From Acidocella sp. (GTDB taxonomy: Bacteria; Pseudomonadota; Alphaproteobacteria; Acetobacterales; Acetobacteraceae), in the NCBI GenBank assembly GCA_031291755.1, contig JARLIK010000010.1:1-64000 (forward strand): a DNA stretch of 64,000 nt, given 5' to 3'. This document shows positions 17,312 to 25,933 of this stretch, piece by piece; the stretch's first letter is position 1, and every line of letters starts with the position of its first letter. The notes beneath the pieces are model-generated. The model was not told the origin of the DNA. It searched no databases and saw only the letters and a list, made by a program, of their open reading frames with translations. The translations under genes and the position numbers were made by a program.

Positions 17312-18732
17312 TTGCCGTACTTCGCCCAATAGTTGCCAAATAAATCCGCTTCCGCCGGTCTATCCTCGGGAATCGGCTTGACCAGATGTGTGATATTGAG
17401 AAATTGCTTATAGCTGAGGTTCTCACTGATCGAGTTTTTCTGCCACGACCCGCAGCCCATGCTGAGCGTAAAATTCAAGCCGCTGTTGAATCCGCCACCA
17501 TTGCCGAACGTATGGGCAAAATTTACCAGCACCCGCACCACATCCAGCGTCTCAGCCATCACCCACGCCCGGCTAAAGTCGCGCGTATGAATCCCACACG
17601 AATGCCCACGTCCCTGATAATCCAGGATATGCTTGATGATATCGCGCCCATCATCAAAATCCTTAGCCCGATACACCGCCAGCACCAGCGATAATTTCTC
17701 ACCCGAAAACGGATGCGCCTTGCCATAGCCGCTCTCAGGCACCATGAAAAACTTAGCATTTGCCGCCGCTTTCGGCAGGCCAAACGCCTCCGCCAAAATC
17801 GCCGGGTCCTTGGCAATCAAATGCCGGTTCAAACTGCCCTTGTGCCAGAGAACCGATTCAATCCGCTTGGCTTCCTCGGCGGTGCACATATACCCGCCCA
17901 CTTTTTCCAACGCAGCAATCGCCTGGCCATACCCAGCATCAACAATCACCACGGCGTTTTCTGAAGAGCATGACGTGGAATTATCAAATGTCTTGGAGGC
18001 CAAAATTTTGCCCGCCGCATCATCAAAATCGGCAGTCTCATCAATCATCACCGGCACGTTGCCAGCACCCACGCCGATCGCCGGAGTCCCGCTCATAGCG
18101 GCGCGGCGCACATTATCCTGTGAACCGGTCACCACCACCAAATCGGCAGCCTTCATTAACGCTTCCGTCAAAGCCTTTGAAGGCGGCGGCGGTAAAATCT
18201 GCACCAAATCTTCCGGCGCTCCAATCCGCTTCAGTTCGGCCCGCATCGCGTCGACAGTTTGCGATGTCGTCTCGCTTCCCGCAGGCGACGGTGCAATAAT
18301 TATTGCATTGCGGCCTTTCAACGCCATCATGGCCTTGTTCACCGGTGTCGCCGAAGGGTTGGTCGAAGGTGTTACCGCCGCCACCATGCCAATCGGCTTG
18401 GCAAACTTCACCAGCCCGAGTGCTGCATCCTCTTCAATCACCCCAACCGATTTTGCCCGTAGCAAATCACGCAACGTGCCAAATGTCTTGCGTTGGTTCT
18501 TGATGATTTTGTCAGGAACATTCCCAAGCCCGGTATCCTGCACCGCCAGCTTCGCCAGCCGCTCAGCGTGCTCTGGCTGGTACAACGACCACGCCAACGC
18601 AATCACCAGTTCATCTGTCTGCGCCTGGTCATAATTGGCGATTTGCTGCATAGCAGCCCGCGCTCGCGCCACAATCGGTGCAATAATCCCGGCTTCCTTA
18701 CTCTGCATATCTATCGACGCCATCTGATCCAT
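17308..18732 (-). CDS. sauS: CoA-acylating aldehyde dehydrogenase, candidate sulfoacetaldehyde dehydrogenase
   Basis: The 474-residue protein resembles EutE/AdhE-type acylating dehydrogenases: TPSTNPSATPVNK near residue 121, GVGAGNVPV near 220 and the catalytic cysteine in NSTSCSSEN (C255). The C-terminal GNGGGFNSGLNFT and TLSMGCGSWQ segments are typical. It reduces an acyl-CoA to the aldehyde with NAD(P)H. In this operon, reduction of sulfoacetyl-CoA to sulfoacetaldehyde is the natural reading, as for SauS of Cupriavidus. AGGAGG lies 6 nt before ATG 18732. It is followed with a 4-nt overlap by the CoA-ligase beta subunit. Confidence 0.9.
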   Translation of the reverse strand: MDQMASIDMQSKEAGIIAPIVARARAAMQQIANYDQAQTDELVIALAWSLYQPEHAERLAKLAVQDTGLGNVPDKIIKNQRKTFGTLRDLLRAKSVGVIEEDAALGLVKFAKPIGMVAAVTPSTNPSATPVNKAMMALKGRNAIIIAPSPAGSETTSQTVDAMRAELKRIGAPEDLVQILPPPPSKALTEALMKAADLVVVTGSQDNVRRAAMSGTPAIGVGAGNVPVMIDETADFDDAAGKILASKTFDNSTSCSSENAVVIVDAGYGQAIAALEKVGGYMCTAEEAKRIESVLWHKGSLNRHLIAKDPAILAEAFGLPKAAANAKFFMVPESGYGKAHPFSGEKLSLVLAVYRAKDFDDGRDIIKHILDYQGRGHSCGIHTRDFSRAWVMAETLDVVRVLVNFAHTFGNGGGFNSGLNFTLSMGCGSWQKNSISENLSYKQFLNITHLVKPIPEDRPAEADLFGNYWAKYGK

Positions 18733-18774
18733 TTGTTTCCTCCTGTTGCGGTCTTGCCCGCCTAATCAAAAAAC

Positions 18775-19713
18775 CTAAACCATCTCCGCCGCCGCCAGCC
18801 GCGCCAACGCAATCGAAGCAAGCTTGGCCTCAGCCGGGTCTGCCCGCGAATTCAAAATAATCGGCACGCTGGCGCCCAGCACCACCCCAATCGCCGTCGC
18901 CTGCTTCATATGCACCAGCATTTTAAACAGCCCATTGCCGGTCTCGATATTCGGCACTACCAATATATTCGCCGCACCAGCCACTTTATCATGCTGCAAT
19001 CCTTTTATTTTCGCAGCATGTTTTGAAATCGCCACATCCAGCGCCAACGGCCCAGTAATAGCGCATCCCAGTGCAGCAGCCTCAGCCTGAAACGCATCGG
19101 CAAACGCGCCGGCCGCCATTGATGACGCCATCGCCGGGCTGCGCTCCTCAGTCGCTGAGAGCATCGCAATCCGCGGCGCCGCCATATCCAGCACCTTCGC
19201 CACCATCACCGCATGGCGCACAATATGCAGCATGGTGGCCGGGTTCGGCGCCACATTCAAAGCCGCATCGGTAATCAGCAAATAGTCCGCCGCCCCCGGC
19301 CAGATCATTGCAAACACATGGCTCAAGCGCCGGCCGGTTCGCAAACCACCGGCTGGCTGCAACACCGCCCGCATCAGCACATCCGTATGTATATGGCCTT
19401 TCATCAACAACTGGGCCTCACCGCCATGCACCAGACTCACCGCCAACCGCGCTGCATCTTCCTCGTCAACCGCAGCAACAATCCGCACATCAGCCAACGC
19501 GCGATCATACGCCGCCACGTGCCGCAAAATCCAATCTTTATCACCAACCAAAATCGGCTCGATCAAGCCAAACTCGCGCGCCCAGCTAATGCTTTCCAGC
19601 ACATGCACCGCATTAGCGCCCGCCACCGCCACCGGCACCCGGCCCATCGCCCGCGCTCGCAGCAACAACGCCGGAGGGCATAAATACGCCAAATCTGCTG
19701 GCACATCCGCCAT
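18775..19713 (-). CDS. pta: Phosphate acetyltransferase (short Pta/Ptb type)
   Basis: The protein of about 312 residues belongs to the phosphate acetyl/butyryl transferase family, with GANAVHVLES, LLMKGHIHTDVLMRAVL, TDAALNVAPN and the C-terminal VVPNIETGNGLFKMLVH blocks. It converts acetyl phosphate, the product of Xsc, to acetyl-CoA, completing carbon recovery from sulfoacetaldehyde. ATG at 19713 (preceded by an in-frame TTG at 19716) has a weak ribosome site. A 15-codon leader with a good site (19718-19765) ends 4 nt upstream and may drive its translation. It lies between the IclR gene and sauS. Confidence 0.9.
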   Translation of the reverse strand: MADVPADLAYLCPPALLLRARAMGRVPVAVAGANAVHVLESISWAREFGLIEPILVGDKDWILRHVAAYDRALADVRIVAAVDEEDAARLAVSLVHGGEAQLLMKGHIHTDVLMRAVLQPAGGLRTGRRLSHVFAMIWPGAADYLLITDAALNVAPNPATMLHIVRHAVMVAKVLDMAAPRIAMLSATEERSPAMASSMAAGAFADAFQAEAAALGCAITGPLALDVAISKHAAKIKGLQHDKVAGAANILVVPNIETGNGLFKMLVHMKQATAIGVVLGASVPIILNSRADPAEAKLASIALARLAAAEMV

Positions 19714-19717
19714 CAAA

Positions 19718-19765
19718 TTACGCCACTCGCCATTTTGCCGGTTTTCCGGCCAATCTTTTATTCAT
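19718..19765 (-). CDS. Possible 15-residue leader peptide upstream of pta
   Basis: ATG at 19765 is preceded by AGAGGGGAAAG, one of the better ribosome sites of the operon. It opens a frame (MNKRLAGKPAKWRVA) that stops at 19718, four bases before the pta ATG in a different frame. Pta itself has a poor ribosome site, so ribosomes stopping here could re-initiate. It may equally be a remnant of an earlier pta start. No similarity is claimed. Confidence 0.35.
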   Translation of the reverse strand: MNKRLAGKPAKWRVA

Positions 19766-19792
19766 CAACTTTCCCCTCTAATTTTTAAGCGT

Positions 19793-20614
19793 TCACTTCA
19801 GCATAAAGCTGGCTCCAATTTCCTTCGCCGCCAGCAGTAGCGCCTCACGATGCCGCTCGGCATCAGCAACCGACATCCGTGCCGCCGGCGCCTGAATCGC
19901 CACGCCAGCCTGAATTTCACCTTTTTTATTAAAAATCGGCGCCGCCACACAAACCACGCCGATGGTATATTCTTCCCGATCCACCGACAGTCCATCCACG
20001 GCGATCGCCTGCAATTCCGTCTCCAGCGCCGAGCGGTCCACAATCGTGTGCGGTGTCAGCGCGGTCATATCCATCGCCGACAATAATTTCTCCCGCTGAT
20101 TGGCGGGTAGATGCGCCAAAAACAATTTACCAATAGCCGTGCAATGCAGCGGCACCCGCGAGCCAATATGAAAATTCAAGCGCAGCGGCCAGTGTTTGGC
20201 TTCCACGCGGTCGAGATACACAATCTCATTGCCCTCAAGCGTGCCGATATTGCAGGTCTCGCCAACCTCAGCGACCAGCGCGTTTAAAATCGAGCGGCGC
20301 GGCGCGTGCTGGATTGATGCCCGCACCACGTCAAAGCCAAAATCGGCCAGCCGCGGGCCGATGCCAATCCGGCGCGACGCAAATTGCCGGCGCAAAAACC
20401 CCTGCGCCTCAAAACTTTCAATCATCCGGTACACCGTCGGCTTCGGCAAATGCAGATGTTCGGCAATATCCGAAGGCGCCACCGGGTGCCCCGCTCGCAC
20501 CACATATTCCAGCACCGCAAACGAGCGCTGGAACACATTCACTTTCAGCCGGTCATCTGGCTCAACGGCAGATTTAACCTCGGTAACATCCAGGTTGGTC
20601 TCAGACAAATCCAT
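19793..20614 (-). CDS. IclR-family regulator inside the xsc operon
   Basis: The 273-residue protein has an N-terminal winged helix-turn-helix (SDIAEHLHLPKPTVYRMIESF, residues 48-70) and an IclR effector domain (ETCNIGTLEG, VYLDRVEA, GSRVPLHCTAIGKLFL). It sits between xsc and pta on the same strand, so it probably senses sulfoacetate or a downstream metabolite and controls the operon. The 144-bp gap between xsc and this gene could carry its own promoter. It is a paralogue of the IclR protein at 12116-12955. Confidence 0.92.
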   Translation of the reverse strand: MDLSETNLDVTEVKSAVEPDDRLKVNVFQRSFAVLEYVVRAGHPVAPSDIAEHLHLPKPTVYRMIESFEAQGFLRRQFASRRIGIGPRLADFGFDVVRASIQHAPRRSILNALVAEVGETCNIGTLEGNEIVYLDRVEAKHWPLRLNFHIGSRVPLHCTAIGKLFLAHLPANQREKLLSAMDMTALTPHTIVDRSALETELQAIAVDGLSVDREEYTIGVVCVAAPIFNKKGEIQAGVAIQAPAARMSVADAERHREALLLAAKEIGASFMLK

Positions 20615-20758
20615 TTATAATTTCACCTAGTGAGAAAGGCGTATTCAAATCTTAAAAACTTCTCTTGCCGTGTCAACTTACCTTCGCACGGCATACACAA
20701 CTTATAATCCGGCACGGCAGGGACAGCATTTTCCAATACCGCCCCGCCGCCCATCTGC

Positions 20759-22537
20759 TTACTCGGCTGCCATCTGCGGGCGCATATCCGCCCGATCAAT
20801 ACCAGCCACCACCACGGGTTTCTTCATCGCGTCACGCCGGAATGGCTCACCCAGCTCCTGGTTAAGAATCACCTCAATAAAGGTGGTCACCCGCTTCTTC
20901 TGCAATTCACAGGCTTCTCGCAACGCTGCCGTCAATTCAGCTTGGGTGCGCACCTGCACGCCGCGCAAACCGCAACCTTCCGCCACCTTGGCGTAGCTCA
21001 AATGCGGGTCGAGCTCGGTGCCCACAAAATTGTTGGCATACCACAACGTCGTGTTGCGCTTCTCCGCACCCCATTGGTAATTGCGGAAAATCACCATGGT
21101 AATGCCCGGCCATTCCTCGCGCCCAATCGAGCTCATTTCGCTCATCGAGATGCCAAACGCGCCGTCGCCGGCAAAGCCAATGCAAGGCACATCCGGGTTA
21201 CCAATTTTCGCGCCTATAATCGCGGGAAATCCATAGCCGCACGGACCAAACAGGCCGGGCGCCAAATACTTCCGTGGCTGCTCAAACATCGGATAGGCAT
21301 TGCCAATCGCGCAGTTATTGCCGATGTCACTTGAGATAATCGCATCCCGCGGCATCGCCGCCTGAATCGCCCGCCAGGCTTGGCGTGGCGACATCCGGTC
21401 CTTGTCACGCTCGCGCGCATCATGGTTCCAGCTGGTACCTTCATCATCCTGCTCATGGTCCATGCTGGACAGGGTCTGCAACCAGGCTGATTTGGTCTGA
21501 TGAACCAGCGCCTTTCGTTCTTCACGTCCGGCATCGCCAGCGCTGGGGCTCAACTGCGCCAGCAGGCTTTCCGCCACCATCTTGGCATCACCACAAATGC
21601 CAACGCTCACCGGCTTGGTCAGACCAATCCGGTCGGCATTGATATCCACCTGAATGATCTTCGCCTCTTTCGGCCAGTAATCAATCCCGTAGCCCGGCAG
21701 TGTGGAAAATGGATTCAAGCGGGTTCCCAGCGCCAGCACCACATCGGCTTTCGCCACCAGCTCCATCGCCGCCTTCGAGCCATTATACCCGAGCGGGCCA
21801 ACGGCAAGCCTATGGCTGCCAATGAAGCTGTCGTTGTGCTGATAGTTATTGCACACCGGAGCATCCAACCGCTCCGCCAACGCCGCCAGCGCCGGAATCG
21901 CATTCGCCAGCACCACGCCAGCGCCTGATAAAATCACCGGAAATTTCGCCGATGACAGCAACCGCGCTGCCTCGGCAATCGCCTGCGCGCCACCGGAAGG
22001 ACGCTCAAACTCCACAATCGCCGGCATCGGTACGTCGATCACCTGCGTCCAATAATCACGCGGAATGTTAATCTGCGCCGGTGCCGAAAGCCGCTTGGCC
22101 TTCAAAATCACCCGGTTCAACACTTCGGCCACCCGCGAGGCATCGCGCACTTCTTCCTGGTAGCATACCATGTCGCGGAACAGCGCCATCTGCTCAACTT
22201 CCTGGAAGCCGCCCTGGCCGATGGTGCGGTTGGCCGCCTGAGGTGTTACCAGCAGCATCGGCGTATGGTTCCAGTAGGCGGTCTTGATCGCGGTCACAAA
22301 GCCGGTCACGCCGGGGCCGTTCTGGGCAATCGCCATCGCAATCTTGCCGGTCGAGCGCGTGTAACCATCGCAGATCAAACCGCCATTGGTCTCATGCGCC
22401 ACATCCCAAAAGGTTATTCCGGCCTGCGGAAACAAATCGGAGATCGGCATAAAGGCCGACCCAATAATGCCGAAGGCATGCTCAATCCCATGCCGCTGCA
22501 ATACTTTAACAAACGCTTCCTCAGTCGTCATTTTCAT
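20759..22537 (-). CDS. xsc: Sulfoacetaldehyde acetyltransferase
   Basis: Xsc uses thiamine diphosphate to cleave sulfoacetaldehyde with phosphate into acetyl phosphate and sulfite. The 592-residue protein has the three-domain ThDP-enzyme layout. It carries the Xsc-diagnostic C-terminal region: GDGAFGISMSE, then the stretch FRNYQWGAEKRN, which separates Xsc from acetolactate synthases. N-terminal signatures include FGIIGSAFMP, HETNG and NGPGVTG. I start at ATG 22537 (MKMTTEEAF), with GGGGGAG 9 nt upstream. This is the anchor that identifies the region as organosulfonate catabolism. It is the first gene of the minus-strand operon. Confidence 0.97.
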   Translation of the reverse strand: MKMTTEEAFVKVLQRHGIEHAFGIIGSAFMPISDLFPQAGITFWDVAHETNGGLICDGYTRSTGKIAMAIAQNGPGVTGFVTAIKTAYWNHTPMLLVTPQAANRTIGQGGFQEVEQMALFRDMVCYQEEVRDASRVAEVLNRVILKAKRLSAPAQINIPRDYWTQVIDVPMPAIVEFERPSGGAQAIAEAARLLSSAKFPVILSGAGVVLANAIPALAALAERLDAPVCNNYQHNDSFIGSHRLAVGPLGYNGSKAAMELVAKADVVLALGTRLNPFSTLPGYGIDYWPKEAKIIQVDINADRIGLTKPVSVGICGDAKMVAESLLAQLSPSAGDAGREERKALVHQTKSAWLQTLSSMDHEQDDEGTSWNHDARERDKDRMSPRQAWRAIQAAMPRDAIISSDIGNNCAIGNAYPMFEQPRKYLAPGLFGPCGYGFPAIIGAKIGNPDVPCIGFAGDGAFGISMSEMSSIGREEWPGITMVIFRNYQWGAEKRNTTLWYANNFVGTELDPHLSYAKVAEGCGLRGVQVRTQAELTAALREACELQKKRVTTFIEVILNQELGEPFRRDAMKKPVVVAGIDRADMRPQMAAE

Positions 22538-22901
22538 CGGATTTCTCTCCCCCTTGATAAACCATCCGCCGCAAAGCCCATTCAAAACGCCTGAGCCGGA
22601 CCGCTCAGACCGCGCTCATGGGCGGAGCCATAATATAAAATCGTCTGATGATCAAGTCTTCTCACCAGTCAAGAATTTTTATATCAAAATATGATAGTAT
22701 GCTGCACCGCACCCCATAAAAACCGCCTATTTTGAGCTTTTAAGGTGATAAATGATTAACAAAATCTCAATTAGCGATATGTTCCATCTATACATTCCCG
22801 CAATAGCTGATTATGCTTTTTTCACTAAAACCCCATCATAGGGGCAAAGATTCTCATTGAATGAGAATGATAATAAGTAACGGTCAAGGAAAGGTCTCGT
22901 C
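22538..22901. promoter_or_regulatory. Divergent intergenic region between xsc and the transporter/GMC operon
   Basis: This 364-bp AT-rich gap contains no credible gene. It must hold promoters for two divergent catabolic operons. Visible elements are the inverted repeat TATCA-N5-TGATA at 22682-22696, on the xsc side, and a perfect 17-bp palindrome at 22851-22867, just ahead of the transporter start. Both are plausible regulator sites, but no -10/-35 pair is clear enough to call. Confidence 0.6.
22851..22867. promoter_or_regulatory. Perfect 17-bp palindrome, candidate operator
   Basis: TTCTCATT and AATGAGAA flank a single G, centred about 43 bp before the ATG of the transporter gene. The position suits a repressor or activator site. 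It is followed by GATAATAAG, so part of it resembles a Fur box. Regulator unknown. Confidence 0.55.
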
Positions 22902-24257
22902 ATGCAGCCAACTCGCCTCAGTGAAAGTGAAGCCAAACGCATCCGCCGCATTGCCTACGCAAGCGCCATCGGCACCACCATCGAGTGGTATGACTTCTTC
23001 CTCTACGGGGTGGTCGCCTCAATCGTCCTGAACCACATTTTCTTCCCGAACTTCAGTCCGCTCATCGGCACTTTGCTGTCCTACACCACCTTCGCCATCG
23101 GCTTCATTGCCCGCCCGGTCGGCGGCCTTATCTTCGGCCATTTCGGCGACCGCATCGGCCGCAAAACCGTCCTGATCCTCACGCTATTGATCATGGGCGT
23201 CGCCACCTTCCTCATCGGCTGCCTGCCAGGCTATTCCACCATTGGCGTCGCCGCCCCCATCCTGCTGCTGCTGCTGCGCATCTTCCAGGGCATCGGCATC
23301 GGCGGCGAGTGGGGCGGCGCGGTGGTCATGGCCATCGAGCACGCGCCCAAAGGCCACCGCAGCTTCTACGGCAGCTTCCCGCAGGTCGGCGTGCCCGCCG
23401 GGCTGATGACCAGCGCCGGCGCGGTGGCTCTGTTCAACCTGCTGCCAAACGACCAGTTCCTGCTCTGGGGCTGGCGCGCCGCCTTCATGCTCAGCGCCTT
23501 GCTGGTCGCCGTCGGCCTGTTCATCCGCCTGCGCATCAGCGAGACGCCGGAATTCCAGGCGGTGAAAGAATCCAAGCGCGAAGCCGCACTCCCCGCGGGC
23601 ATGATGTTCAAGCTATACCCCGTGGAAGTCATCCTCACCCTGGGTGCACGCTACATTGAAGGCGCCTGCTTCAACATCTTCGGCGTGTTTATTTTCGCCT
23701 ATGTTACCGGCACGCTGCACCTTACACGCGGCTTTGCCCTCAACGGCGTTATCATCGCCTCCGGCCTGATGATCCCGATGATCTTCATCTACGGCGCCTA
23801 CGCTGATCGCGTCGGCCTCAAGCGCATGTTCGGCACCGGCGCCTTACTTGTCGCCATCGCCACCGGGGTCTCCTTCTACGTCATGGAAACCTATGGCCGC
23901 ACCACACCAGGCTTAGTGTGGCTCGCCATCATCGTGCCGCTGTCGTTCATCTACCCCATGGTGTACGCCACCGAATCCTCACTGTTCGCCACCCAATTTG
24001 ATGCCCGGGTGCGCTACTCCGGCGTTTCGTTCGCGTACCAATTCTCCGGCATCTTCGCCAGCGGCCTCACCCCCATCGTCGCCACCCTGTTGCTTGGGTA
24101 TGACGGCGGCAAACCCTGGTACATCGTCGCCTATATCGGCGTGGTTGGGCTCATCAGCTTTATCTCAGTCACCGCCATGCGGATCCCCAACCCCAAGGTC
24201 GATGCCAACGACGCCATCCTCGACACCGTGCCGGTCTTCGGCGGGGCCGCCGATTAA
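22902..24257 (+). CDS. MFS metabolite:H+ symporter (MHS family)
   Basis: The 451-residue membrane protein has the MHS-family opening AYASAIGTTIEWYDFFLYG, the loop GHFGDRIGRKTVL and GIGIGGEWGGAVVMAIE near residue 130, all typical of shikimate, alpha-ketoglutarate and proline/betaine symporters. Twelve helices are predicted. AAGGAAAGG precedes the ATG. Its TAATG junction overlaps the GMC oxidoreductase start by one base, so the two are translationally coupled and the transporter probably imports the oxidoreductase's substrate. Divergent linkage to xsc raises the possibility of a sulfonate such as isethionate. Sugar-acid or C2-C3 hydroxyacid import is the alternative. Confidence 0.9.
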   Translation: MQPTRLSESEAKRIRRIAYASAIGTTIEWYDFFLYGVVASIVLNHIFFPNFSPLIGTLLSYTTFAIGFIARPVGGLIFGHFGDRIGRKTVLILTLLIMGVATFLIGCLPGYSTIGVAAPILLLLLRIFQGIGIGGEWGGAVVMAIEHAPKGHRSFYGSFPQVGVPAGLMTSAGAVALFNLLPNDQFLLWGWRAAFMLSALLVAVGLFIRLRISETPEFQAVKESKREAALPAGMMFKLYPVEVILTLGARYIEGACFNIFGVFIFAYVTGTLHLTRGFALNGVIIASGLMIPMIFIYGAYADRVGLKRMFGTGALLVAIATGVSFYVMETYGRTTPGLVWLAIIVPLSFIYPMVYATESSLFATQFDARVRYSGVSFAYQFSGIFASGLTPIVATLLLGYDGGKPWYIVAYIGVVGLISFISVTAMRIPNPKVDANDAILDTVPVFGGAAD

Positions 24258-25861
24258 TGCTGCCTGCTGAGACTTTTGACTACATCGTCGTTGGTGCTGG
24301 GTCGGCGGGGTGCGTTCTCGCAAACCGCCTCTCCGCCGACCCTTCCAACAAAGTGCTGCTGCTTGAAGCCGGACCGAAGGACACCTACCCCTGGATTCAC
24401 ATCCCGGTCGGCTACTTCAAAACCATGCACAATCCCAAAACCGATTGGTGCCTGCACACTGAACCAGACCCAGGCCTAAACGGCCGCAGCCTGGATTGGC
24501 CGCGCGGCCGGGTGCTAGGCGGCTCCAGCTCGATCAACGGGCTGCTCTATATCCGTGGGCAGGCCGAGGATTATGATGACTGGGCCGCCCTCGGCTGCAC
24601 CGGCTGGGGCTATGCCGATGTGCTGCCCTTGTTCAAACGCGCCGAGGACCAGGAGCGCGGCCCGAGTGAATATCACGGCACTGGCGGCCCGCTCGCGGTC
24701 TCTGACATTCGCGCAAAGCGCAACATTTGCGATGCCTACATCGAAGCCGCAGGGGCTTTGCAAATCCCCGCCAATAACGACTTCAACGGTGCCACCCAGG
24801 AGGGTGCTGGCTATTTCCAGCTCACCGCGCGCAACGGCCTGCGCTGCAGTGCTGCTGTCGGCTACCTGCGCCCGATCAAAAACCGCTCGAATTTACGCAT
24901 CGTTACCAACGCCCTGGTCAAACGCATCATCATTGAGGACCGCACCGCCACCGGCATCGCCTACGAGGTCAACGGCCAGAACTTCACCGCCCATGCGGCG
25001 GGCGAAGTTATCCTCTCCGCCGGTGCCATCCATTCACCGCATTTGCTCGCCCTCTCCGGCGTCGGCCCGGCGGCGGACCTCACGCAGGCGGGCATCGAGG
25101 TGATCGAAAACCTCCCTGGTGTGGGCGGCAATTTGCAGGACCATCTGCAGGCCCGCGCGATTTACGCCAGCACGGTGCCCACGCTGAACAATGAGGTGAA
25201 CAACCCGTTCCTGAAAGCCCGCATCGGCCTGCAATATATCTTCAACCGCAGCGGCCCGATGGCGATGGGTGTCAGCCAGGTATGCATATTTGCCCGCACC
25301 AGCCCGGACCTAACCCGGCCCGACATTCAATTCCACATCCAGCCGGTTTCCACCGACGCGCCGGGCAAAGGCCTGCACCGCTACGCCGCCTTCACCGCCT
25401 CGATCTGTCAGCTGCGCCCGGAAAGCCGCGGCTGGCTGAAATTCACCTCACCGGATGCGCGTACCCAGCCCGCCATCCACCCCAATTACCTCGCCACTGA
25501 GACCGACCAGCAGGTCATCGTCGCGGGCGTCAAACTATCCCGCCGGCTCGCCGCCACCCCACCGTTGTCGCAATATGTCAAAGGTGAGCTGGTGCCGGGG
25601 CCGCAGGTACAAACCGATGCCGCGTTACTGGACTCCATCCGCAACACCGCCACCACCATCTACCACCCGGTCGGCACCTGCAAAATGGGCATCGATGAGA
25701 TGTCAGTGGTAGACCCGCGCCTACGCGTATGCGGCATTCGTAACCTGCGCGTGGCCGACGCCTCCATCATGCCGGTCATCCCATCGGGCAACACCAACGC
25801 CCCTGCCATCATGGTCGGCGAAAAAGCCGCCGATATGATCCTTGAGGATGCGCGGGCGTAA
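24257..25861 (+). CDS. GMC-family FAD-dependent alcohol dehydrogenase
   Basis: The 534-residue protein is a glucose-methanol-choline oxidoreductase: FAD dinucleotide motif VVGAGSAGCVLANRL at the N-terminus, GMC signature 1 GRVLGGSSSINGLLYIRG near residue 82, signature 2 GAIHSPHLLALSGVG near 257 and a C-terminal HPVGTCKMG with the catalytic histidine, then NTNAPAIMVGEKAADMI. It oxidises a primary alcohol to the aldehyde, passing electrons to the respiratory chain or oxygen. Isethionate dehydrogenase (IseJ) of Cupriavidus belongs to this family and yields sulfoacetaldehyde. The adjacent xsc makes that role worth testing. Choline or glycol oxidation are alternatives. Confidence 0.92.
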   Translation: MLPAETFDYIVVGAGSAGCVLANRLSADPSNKVLLLEAGPKDTYPWIHIPVGYFKTMHNPKTDWCLHTEPDPGLNGRSLDWPRGRVLGGSSSINGLLYIRGQAEDYDDWAALGCTGWGYADVLPLFKRAEDQERGPSEYHGTGGPLAVSDIRAKRNICDAYIEAAGALQIPANNDFNGATQEGAGYFQLTARNGLRCSAAVGYLRPIKNRSNLRIVTNALVKRIIIEDRTATGIAYEVNGQNFTAHAAGEVILSAGAIHSPHLLALSGVGPAADLTQAGIEVIENLPGVGGNLQDHLQARAIYASTVPTLNNEVNNPFLKARIGLQYIFNRSGPMAMGVSQVCIFARTSPDLTRPDIQFHIQPVSTDAPGKGLHRYAAFTASICQLRPESRGWLKFTSPDARTQPAIHPNYLATETDQQVIVAGVKLSRRLAATPPLSQYVKGELVPGPQVQTDAALLDSIRNTATTIYHPVGTCKMGIDEMSVVDPRLRVCGIRNLRVADASIMPVIPSGNTNAPAIMVGEKAADMILEDARA

Positions 25862-25933
25862 CAGCGAATTTCGCCCTCGCGCGATTCTGGTTTATCCCCC
25901 TCTGCAAACCCATTAGCCTTGCAAGGACCAACT

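Noticed and set aside
22849-22876. Fur-box interpretation of the palindrome near 22860
   Set aside because: It contains AATGAGAATGATAAT, but the perfect 8-1-8 palindrome does not match the Fur 6-1-6/19-bp pattern well and the downstream genes are not iron-related.
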